This document shows, one piece after another, positions 1 to 7,722 of a stretch of 64,000 bases of DNA (positions within the stretch are counted from its first letter, which is position 1; each line of letters begins with the position of its first letter). Both the position numbers and the translations under genes were made by a program. The stretch comes from Schizochytrium sp. TIO01. Its lineage: Eukaryota; Sar; Bigyra; Thraustochytrida; Thraustochytriidae. The notes under the pieces were generated by a model. The model was not told the DNA's origin, ran no database searches, and saw nothing but the letters and a program-made list of their open reading frames with translations. The stretch covers positions 1,681,270 to 1,745,269 of the forward strand of contig SMSO01000007.1 in assembly GCA_004764695.1 (NCBI GenBank), in the 5' to 3' direction.

Positions 1-2451
1 AATAACCTTACCGCGTGTTTCCTCTGGATTCATTTCAAGCATCTCTTGAACTTGCTCACGGGTAGCAAAAGCAAGCAAGTGCGCATGGCGCTCTAGAGCA
101 TCAAAGAATGCCCACGTTGACACAGGAAGATTGTGTGGACGATTCAGGCGTTCAGCTTGTTCGCTAAATTTATGATGCAGATAGCGCATGATGTCACGCG
201 AATTAGAGGTCCATTTGTTTTCAAAGAACACAGCAGGTGTTCGCGCAGACGGAACCGCATCTGTAAACCACGCAGGTTTGTTGTCCCAATCTATGTCAAT
301 GATTTGGTACGGGATACCTGCTTCCATGATGAACATGGTGACCACCCGAGAATATGGGCATAACCGAACTAAATAATTCTTTACTCGCACACAGCCATAA
401 CAAATGTAGACAACATTAGCAAGAGGCTCAGCTGGCAGAGAAGTTTGCACTAAGGCTCGTGATGTGTCATTGCGAAGCTCTTCCTTGCGTTTGCGCCGCC
501 GTCTCCTAGAGTGAGAGGCGACACCACTCCAAAGCTTATCTCGAGCTTGTTCTGAGTCACTTGCCTCGGACTCAGAGGGGATATCAGAATCCCCGCTTGC
601 ATCAGCAAGCGCCTCCATTAATTCTTCATGGGTAATACCTACAGCAGCCTGCACAGCGTCGAATTTGTCAAAGTTGGCGCGAATGCCTTTCCCGCCAGCC
701 CGCCTTTCCATCATATCGCCAAAAAGAATACCTCCAAGTTCTAGGTCTATTCCTTTATATTGTGTTGTACAAACAAGCATATCATTATAGACAGAGTCAT
801 GCCCCACAAAGCTGACACTTAAAACAATATTCGCCATTTCATCTGGATCAAGTAAAAATCTTCGCAATGGTGACTTTTGATCAATTTCATGAATAATAGT
901 AGCCACAGCCGTAATGGTTGGGGGGAAGCTTGCTTGTAAATTCTCGTAGCTCACAAAATGTTCTCCCTCCTCGGTGTCGTGAAATCGTAATAACGCTACT
1001 GCCACACGGGTCTCGTAAACAAGGTTGACACGTCGATTACCTACACGAATTAACAGTGTAGGCTTCCCATCACGGGTTGTAACGAGAGCCTTCTTGCTAA
1101 AAACGATGTCTGGTTTAGGAATCTGAAATTTTGATACAACAACAGACAAAACAATCACATTGAGCATAAGACCAGTAAACTGTTGAGCGCAGGCAAGTGT
1201 ATAACAGCCGTACGAACTCGGGAGACAAGGCCCATAGCCAAGTGTTAGTACATTGCTTGTTGCATAGACAGCAGCAATTCCCAGAGTGCCTTGTAGGAAC
1301 GTATCCATTCCTGATTGGCACTCAATACTATTTGCAATAGGCCAAGTGAGTAGTGACCAAAAAAAGCAAGTAATTACATACGAGAGCAAAGACAAGAAAA
1401 ATACAAAGGCCCAACTCCAGTCCAAGAGTACATAATACCAGTTTTTGGCCTCATACCACTTTGACGACCCTGTCCCATGCAGAGCAGATCGTTTCTTGCG
1501 TTTTCCTGATTCAATTTGATCTGGCGCATACCGGCGCTGGGTGTATGAATGTTTATTCTTACGTCGCAGGCGTTCGACACGAAATCGTCGCCATTCGCTC
1601 AAGGAGAGCCCCATGTGATGAGTCTGAAGTCTAGGCATGCGACACTCTTTGCATACATCTTCATCGTTGTGCCGGTGGAAGTGAGAACCAAACCTGGTCT
1701 TATTCCTGCGCCTTAAGCCGGTTTCCTCGTTATGAGTACTCATTTCACTTGCAGATCTAGGTAGGCTGCCCATGGAATTCCTTCGAGTGTTCGGTCCCAG
1801 TGGAAGTTCGCCACTCTCGACAATCATGGCATTCTCCTTGGGATTTTCCGGCTCCTCATCGCTTGATGGTGTGTTACCCATCTGTACTTCATCTGGCGTG
1901 TACACGCACGTTTGCAATGCCGAAATGGGTTCATTTGCGTGCTCACCCCCAGAAGTTGCATTTGACTTCGATCCTGGCATCGTTCCAGACTCAACATCGT
2001 GCTCTATATTCGCCTCGTTGGAAGAGTTTGCCAACGTTGATGTCGAACTCGATGTTCTGCGATTTCCTACACTAGCACTGTGCCTCGTTCGACAAGCATC
2101 GTCATGATTCCTGATGTCATGGATACTCATAACATCTAAATCCTCAACAGCCAGACTTCCATTGCTATTGTCATCGGTGACGTTGATATTATTATTGTCC
2201 TTGTTGTTGCTGCTGCTGATGTTCATGGCACGGTTCATGGTACTGGGGGTGAACCTGTTGGTCAAGCGGTGTGAAGGGAGCGCACTACTTTCACTAGATT
2301 GTCCGCTTGCAGCATCAGAGTGCGCGATGGAGCGAGCTCCCGACGCCTCCTGTGAGGAGCCCGTGCCCATGAGACGGCAGCTGCAGCGATGTTGGAGCAG
2401 ACCAAAGCGACACTGATGAGGGACTTTCTCGTTGCGATCTCCAAGTGACAT
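1..2451 (-). CDS. Inward-rectifier K+ channel (Kir) fused to a CLIC/DHAR-like GST domain; 3' end beyond left edge
   Basis: One uninterrupted minus-strand frame of 817 codons, open at the window edge. The start is the first ATG after an in-frame stop at 2509-2511. Residues 1 to about 330 look disordered (Asn/Ser-rich, later basic). Residues about 338-370 hold a Trp-rich slide helix and TM1. A pore loop carries the filter TLGYG (residues 403-407; animal Kirs usually have TIGYG), followed by two Cys as in Kirs, then TM2 (about 414-440). The cytoplasmic Kir fold follows, with recognisable KPTLLIRVGNRRVNLVYE, EGEHF, IIHEIDQKSPL and CTTQYKGIDLELGGILFGD segments. After an acidic Ser linker and an Arg/Lys cluster (about 647-657) comes a thioredoxin-like GST N-domain (about 676-770). 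It has CPYS at 698-701 and NKPAWFTDAVPSARTPAVFF, close to dehydroascorbate reductase and CLIC proteins, then the start of a helical C-domain. Expected role: plasma or endomembrane K+ channel. A redox or glutathione link through the Cys-type GST is my inference. Confidence 0.92.
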   Translation of the reverse strand, partial: MSLGDRNEKVPHQCRFGLLQHRCSCRLMGTGSSQEASGARSIAHSDAASGQSSESSALPSHRLTNRFTPSTMNRAMNISSSNNKDNNNINVTDDNSNGSLAVEDLDVMSIHDIRNHDDACRTRHSASVGNRRTSSSTSTLANSSNEANIEHDVESGTMPGSKSNATSGGEHANEPISALQTCVYTPDEVQMGNTPSSDEEPENPKENAMIVESGELPLGPNTRRNSMGSLPRSASEMSTHNEETGLRRRNKTRFGSHFHRHNDEDVCKECRMPRLQTHHMGLSLSEWRRFRVERLRRKNKHSYTQRRYAPDQIESGKRKKRSALHGTGSSKWYEAKNWYYVLLDWSWAFVFFLSLLSYVITCFFWSLLTWPIANSIECQSGMDTFLQGTLGIAAVYATSNVLTLGYGPCLPSSYGCYTLACAQQFTGLMLNVIVLSVVVSKFQIPKPDIVFSKKALVTTRDGKPTLLIRVGNRRVNLVYETRVAVALLRFHDTEEGEHFVSYENLQASFPPTITAVATIIHEIDQKSPLRRFLLDPDEMANIVLSVSFVGHDSVYNDMLVCTTQYKGIDLELGGILFGDMMERRAGGKGIRANFDKFDAVQAAVGITHEELMEALADASGDSDIPSESEASDSEQARDKLWSGVASHSRRRRRKRKEELRNDTSRALVQTSLPAEPLANVVYICYGCVRVKNYLVRLCPYSRVVTMFIMEAGIPYQIIDIDWDNKPAWFTDAVPSARTPAVFFENKWTSNSRDIMRYLHHKFSEQAERLNRPHNLPVSTWAFFDALERHAHLLAFATREQVQEMLEMNPEETRGKVI

Positions 2452-2738
2452 TTGAGGACAAAGGTCACAGAACTCTGAGTATATACATAGTAGGTACCTA
2501 TGTACATATTACTAGGCCTACCAGAAGGCTGGTTGGTGAGGGCCTGGGTTTAGAACTCTGTGAGAATGAAGGGGGCAGAAGACCATTTGGAGACAGTCGT
2601 GATGACCTGTTCGTGATGACCTAATTGTAAAGCAAAACTCGAATGCAAGTTGAAGAAAAGAGCTAAATTTTGGAGGTAGGTAAAATCGAAGAAAGTGCGT
2701 ATGGTACGTTTGTTTATTCTCAGTTATGGGCAATTTTG
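2452..2738. other. Short intergenic gap: Kir-GST promoter side and EF-hand gene 3' side
   Basis: The 287 bp between the Kir-GST start and the stop of the next minus-strand gene must hold the terminator of the upstream gene and the promoter of the channel gene. A 7-bp inverted repeat (TACATAG at 2484-2490, CTATGTA at 2498-2504) spans a KpnI-type GGTACC core, 33 bp upstream of the ATG. Nothing else is recognisable. Confidence 0.5.
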
Positions 2739-5700
2739 TTATATCTTGTCCTCGAGCTCCTTGATGAGGCAAACCATAATGTTTTCGTTGTCGTATTTCC
2801 AGTACGGTAACTCAAGGTTCCTGCGAATGCAGATTGTTGCAAATGCTTCTGGCGTGATTTTATCATCGTCGTCGTCGTCCTCATGGTCGTTTACTTCGAT
2901 CCAGAGATCCATGACCTGCGCCTCGTTAAGGGGTGGCTGGGGCTGGGCTGTACTGAGAAGTTTTTGAAATTCTTCGAATGAAAGGACACCATCTCCATTG
3001 ACATCAAAGGTACGAAAAAGCTGCATGATCATTGTTCGGTCAAGTTCAATTTTGCTCAAGAAGACCTGTGTAACTTTACTAAGAAACAGATCTAGATTTA
3101 CAACCTTGATGTCACTTGTGGTAGCCTTGTTCACCTCAGATTCAGGTACGCTGTTTGCATCAATCCATTTCAATATCTTTTGTCGAAATGCACCAGGCAT
3201 CGCCCAATATCTCTGTGGAACACCCGAGCCATCATCAACTTCGTCTACAATATCCGAACTTGCTTTGAGGCCATCACCATCAACCAGTCGGAAAACCGTG
3301 CGAATCGCACGGATTGCACTTGTACTTTGAACCACAGTTTGGTTTGTTCCATACTCTAGAGCTTTTGCAATAAGATCCGAGCGGGGGAAGACGGATGCGA
3401 AAACACTCATTATGGCATCGCAGAGCGTGGGAGTATAATGTTCAGGATCAATAACGCCAACAAGCATGCCAAAGAGCTGAATTCGAAGTGAATGTTCGTA
3501 CTCATCTCGAATTGCTTGCACGATTCCGTAAAGGTATTCCTCGGCAAGCTTTTTAAGTCCATATTTTTGAGTGAAGTAATGCAAAATAGTTTTCGCGAGA
3601 GCATGTGACTTGCGCCCTGACTCCCGAAGAGTTTTATCACTTTGCACTTTCTTTTGGTAAACTTCACCAATAATAACATCTTCGAGCTGAGAGATCTCGA
3701 TTTTCCGTGCGCGACGGTGCTTTGGTGGTTTGTGAAGATACTTCTCCCAGGGTAGCGATTCGTTGAGCAAAGGGGTAATGAACTTTGCTTCAATGCGGCG
3801 CAATGTTACCATAACAGCTAGTTCGCCACCTTCTTTAAGAAGAGATTTGTTGCGAATACTTACTGTTGCAAATGTAGTATTCTCCAGCTTGGAGCGTTTT
3901 GATTTTTGTTTCTGTGGCTTTTGCATCGAAGTTTCCGACGTATTTGGCGATTTCAAATCCTTATCTTGGTCTTCACCATCCTTTTCAGCTTTCTTTGAGC
4001 TATCACCGTGTACTTCATTTGCATCAAGATCATCACAATTATCTCCTTCGGCAGCCTTCGTTTCGGCAGTTTCCGTTTCGAGCTCAGACTCTTTGCCTAA
4101 GGCCTTCCCATCTTTGGTTCGTTCGTCTTCATCGTCTTCATCGTCTTCGTCGTCTTCATCATCTTCGTCGTCTTCATCGTCTTCAAGGTTTTCGTCATCT
4201 TCATAGTTTTCGTCATCTACAGATTTCTTAATTGCCTTGATAATCAGTCGCCTAGCATTGTCACCCGGATGCTCATACATTGGTATTGAGAGATCGGTTT
4301 GCGAATATTTGTTTGCAGTACGATCTGATGATTCTGCCTCTTCCCATTCAATTGTTGGCGAGTGTCCTGGTTTGTTGGCAGTGCCTTGTACATCATTAAC
4401 GATTGTTAGCAAGCGTTTAGAAGACATGGTAGTTACAACATTTGGTGCAATCATATCAAGCTCATCCGCGTCAAGAAGTTGCATAAACTCTAAGACAAGA
4501 TCAACCCGATCTCGGCTTGACTTGGTTTGCCGAAGAACCTCTCGAATAAAGTTGGTTGCTCGACCATCAGCTGCACTTTCTAATAATGATGCAACAAGAC
4601 TACGCTGCCCAGCTTCATCAAGCTCCATAATCATGGCTTTAAGATGTGGCTCATTTGCTACTTTAGTGAGCCAATTTGCCATGACTTGAGACTGTTGAAT
4701 CCCATCTAATTTTTGTACGTGATTTTCAATTCGATCTTGCAGCGCAAGGGATGACCGTCTTTTATTCGATCCGCCAACAACAACAACCTTTCCATATTCA
4801 TTACGTTCCGGCTCCTGCTCATCAAATTCACTGACTTCATCGACTGCGTCAGGGTACACATCAGTTTCTTCATCTTCTACATCTTCCCCTTCACCAGAAC
4901 TCTTCGTGGCACGAACCCTCTCGAATAGGGTCTGACGATTGTCTCGGGGTCCACCAGCACTGCTTTCACTAGCATTGACATTTTCATGGGACTGCCATGA
5001 ATTGCGTCTACTGCCATCTTCCACAGAGTAGTCTGACCAAGATCGTTCAAGACGCTGCCTGCGTGCGAAAGCTACTTTGCGCATATGCTGAAGGAGGCGT
5101 TCCAATGCGTCTGTGACTCCAGAAGGCTTAAGACGGCTGATTTCAAGCCTCAGAAGTTGGAATTCCTGATCCTCCTCATCACACACTGCAAGCGCCTGCA
5201 GAATGTCATTACTATGGTCAAGTGCTTGCTGAAGCTCGACTATCTTGCTATCTCTTAATTGAACTTCACGATGAAGCATTTCATTTGCTTGTTCCAAAGC
5301 CGCGGATAAACTTGGGTCAGTATCACGCTGATACACTCTGCGTTCGTCCTCATAGCGCTCTAACAAAAAATACAGAACCCTATGTTCAGCTCTCCATAAT
5401 CGCAACAGTTTTGCACTGCGCTGCCAGCAAGCATCCGTTACCTTTTGTGGTACAAGATCTATGCTGCCAACCATTGACTGTACAGACACGTCTTGCACGT
5501 CTTTTGCGGGAATTATAAACTTTTGTAGAAAGTTTAAATCTTCCCGCAAGAACTGCAAGCAAGCATCAAATTCAGTACCGCATACTTCAATACATTCTTT
5601 GCCAATTTGCACCGGGTCAGTGTGTGCTTCCGACAATTCTCTTAGCCATTGATCCACACGTGGAGTTTGTATTGAAGATGAATATCTCGAGTTGCTTGGG

Positions 5701-6521
5701 TGTAAGCTGCTTCTTGTTTTCTCTTCAAGCTCGTCTAATAGCTCGTGAGTGTCGTTCTCATGTAAATACGTCCATTCATCACCTTTCGATTCTAGTGTAA
5801 CATTATGTTGATCCTCTTCATCGCGAGTTCCATTTGAGTGACGGGTTGCACCAACCACTGGGGATTGTGGCAATGGATCGAGGTGGTTTTGCTGTCGTCT
5901 CCTTCGGAGTTTAATTTTTTTGTGATACAATTTTTCAAGTCTACAATCAATGTGCGAAAGACGCTCGAGCTCATCGCTGGTAACAGGAGAGCTATAGCGG
6001 AGCATGTTTTCCGTACATAACTCACTCGCATCAACTGTTTGCAATACATGAGAAGTATAATGCCCAACCTTGCCTGTATTTGTTGTTGCAGACTTTGGCG
6101 ATCCTAGCTCCTCAAGCTCTTGGCGGGCAGATCTTCTCAACAGCTCAGCTTTACTAATCGGAAGATCAAGTGCTCGCTGCCCACTGCGTTTTATTGGGCT
6201 TAAGCTTCTTGATAAGCGTTGCTTTCCATGAGAATCTTCAGCTGTAGTAGTATTTATAGCGGGGCTTCGACTGCGTGTTTTCCATTGAGGTTGTGGTTTG
6301 AGCTGTACTTTATCTGTAGCTCCTCTATTTGGCGAATGTAAGATTGGATAAATGTCATCGTCATCGTCATCATCTATTCCATCATCTTTTCCGCCATCTC
6401 CTGCACCTTGAAGCTCGGTCAAATCATCACTTTCGTCAACATCGGATTTAGACGACTTCTTTAGCCTGTTCTGAGAGGGTGTCATATTGAAGGACATGCC
6501 TTCGAGCATAGTATGCTGCAT
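2739..6521 (-). CDS. Large acidic coiled-coil protein with C-terminal EF-hand
   Basis: A 1260-residue frame with ATG at 6521; other in-frame ATGs follow at 6509, 6497 and 6485, so the exact start is open. The N-terminal third is polar and Ser-rich. A helical/coiled-coil stretch lies around residues 400-440. A nearly pure Asp/Glu run (about 769-799, encoded by GAY/GAR repeats at 4125-4215) is followed by a Lys/Glu-rich linker. A conserved-looking helical module then runs from about 920 to 1060 (KIEISQLEDVIIGEVYQKK, KYGLKKLAEEYLYG). One canonical EF-hand loop, DVNGDGVLSFEE (about 1173-1184), has all calcium ligands; the following DHEDDDDDDKITPE region looks like a degenerate second hand. I do not recognise a named family. 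The helical module plus EF-hand resembles large ciliary or cytoskeletal EF-hand proteins of protists, which is only an impression. Ca2+ binding is likely; the rest of the function is unknown. Confidence 0.85.
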   Translation of the reverse strand: MQHTMLEGMSFNMTPSQNRLKKSSKSDVDESDDLTELQGAGDGGKDDGIDDDDDDDIYPILHSPNRGATDKVQLKPQPQWKTRSRSPAINTTTAEDSHGKQRLSRSLSPIKRSGQRALDLPISKAELLRRSARQELEELGSPKSATTNTGKVGHYTSHVLQTVDASELCTENMLRYSSPVTSDELERLSHIDCRLEKLYHKKIKLRRRRQQNHLDPLPQSPVVGATRHSNGTRDEEDQHNVTLESKGDEWTYLHENDTHELLDELEEKTRSSLHPSNSRYSSSIQTPRVDQWLRELSEAHTDPVQIGKECIEVCGTEFDACLQFLREDLNFLQKFIIPAKDVQDVSVQSMVGSIDLVPQKVTDACWQRSAKLLRLWRAEHRVLYFLLERYEDERRVYQRDTDPSLSAALEQANEMLHREVQLRDSKIVELQQALDHSNDILQALAVCDEEDQEFQLLRLEISRLKPSGVTDALERLLQHMRKVAFARRQRLERSWSDYSVEDGSRRNSWQSHENVNASESSAGGPRDNRQTLFERVRATKSSGEGEDVEDEETDVYPDAVDEVSEFDEQEPERNEYGKVVVVGGSNKRRSSLALQDRIENHVQKLDGIQQSQVMANWLTKVANEPHLKAMIMELDEAGQRSLVASLLESAADGRATNFIREVLRQTKSSRDRVDLVLEFMQLLDADELDMIAPNVVTTMSSKRLLTIVNDVQGTANKPGHSPTIEWEEAESSDRTANKYSQTDLSIPMYEHPGDNARRLIIKAIKKSVDDENYEDDENLEDDEDDEDDEDDEDDEDDEDERTKDGKALGKESELETETAETKAAEGDNCDDLDANEVHGDSSKKAEKDGEDQDKDLKSPNTSETSMQKPQKQKSKRSKLENTTFATVSIRNKSLLKEGGELAVMVTLRRIEAKFITPLLNESLPWEKYLHKPPKHRRARKIEISQLEDVIIGEVYQKKVQSDKTLRESGRKSHALAKTILHYFTQKYGLKKLAEEYLYGIVQAIRDEYEHSLRIQLFGMLVGVIDPEHYTPTLCDAIMSVFASVFPRSDLIAKALEYGTNQTVVQSTSAIRAIRTVFRLVDGDGLKASSDIVDEVDDGSGVPQRYWAMPGAFRQKILKWIDANSVPESEVNKATTSDIKVVNLDLFLSKVTQVFLSKIELDRTMIMQLFRTFDVNGDGVLSFEEFQKLLSTAQPQPPLNEAQVMDLWIEVNDHEDDDDDDKITPEAFATICIRRNLELPYWKYDNENIMVCLIKELEDKI

Positions 6522-7722
6522 GCTTCTAAATTGCCTCGATTCAACTGGAGTGGATGACGTCGCTCTGAGAGAGACGTGGCCAGAGGATACCCCCTGCCCT
6601 CCACGCCGGCTCCGTATGTCGTCAGGTGGGCAAGGTAATCTAACAACTTGTTTGCCTACTGACCTCCGTACTGACTGACTCCCTGAATATTGTACGCATG
6701 CACTTTTGTAGCAAAATGTAAATCAGATCGATAAAAGTAAAACTAATCCTCTTAAATGGTATTTAATGTCCAATAGTTCTGCCAGTTACATACACACCTC
6801 TGAAAGCAAACCCGTGATACTGAAGGCTTTCTAACATGTTTCATTTTAAATACTCTTTGATATCTTCTCTATTTTTAAAGTTCTCGACTCTTGGTTTGCG
6901 GCGCACACTAATAAAAAAACAAATAAAAAAACAACAGCGAAGCAGCTGCATGCGTCAATTCCAAACATTCAACTACGAAACTTAAAATGCTTCGAACCAT
7001 TCCTGCATGGTATACCACATTCTAACTTCTATAAGTCAAGTGCCAGATATTTGCAGAAAAGATACTACAATCCATGAGTACTCATACTTTGTCTATTTTC
7101 CTACCTCGAACCTTTCACCTTGCAGGCGCTATCAAGCCTTAACGGATCCTGGGAGTACACACAGTGTGGTTATTAAAAGGGACTTATAGGATTAAAACAA
7201 GAGACTTTAAAAAAAGGCCGTGTCGAAGCTGACTCGACTACTACTACATCGGCCCGAGCGTCGGCAAGACCCTCTCGCGGGCTCTCGGAACTCCGCTTGG
7301 TCGGGGGAGGGGATTCGCAAGGTGTCTGGTCGCTTGAGGAGAGCTTTCGCCAGCCTCCTTCGGCTTCCCTCACCCAATCTGCGGCTCATACCTCGCCTGA
7401 TCGCGGGATTTGGGGTCTCCGAAGTCCTTCAGGGAGTGCACATCATCATCCCCATTAGAACCTAGTACCTGCTTTGTTACAATACACTATATTATATCGC
7501 AGCTGCGCATTGCATCTGTGCGCTGCTACACGTCACGTCAAGTTCCAGTGGCTTGAGCCTTTGATACTGCTCGTATTGAAATCAAATATATACATGCAAA
7601 TTGATTGATTGATATTAGGTTCTTTCTGCATTGGTGCATTTGCCTTCAGCGAAAGCTCAACTTCGCTCGCATCTATTCGGGTACAAGTTTTTCAAAGTGG
7701 TTCCCAACAACCTGTTGTGATA
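6522..7722. other. Divergent intergenic region between EF-hand and EDEM genes
   Basis: About 1.2 kb shared by the two divergent 5' ends. A CRE-like TGACGTC lies at 6555-6561, 34 bp upstream of the EF-hand ATG. The middle (about 6700-7200) is A/T-rich without repeats. A GC-rich patch lies at about 7222-7400. A small GATT repeat sits at 7601-7612. An in-frame open stretch at 7609-7722 precedes the EDEM ATG but has no ATG of its own (it would start at TTG), so I treat it as 5' leader. No gene is supported here. Confidence 0.4.

Noticed and set aside
7609-7722. 38 extra codons in frame upstream of the EDEM start
   Set aside because: The frame would begin at TTG, not ATG; the ATG at 7723 begins a proper signal peptide.
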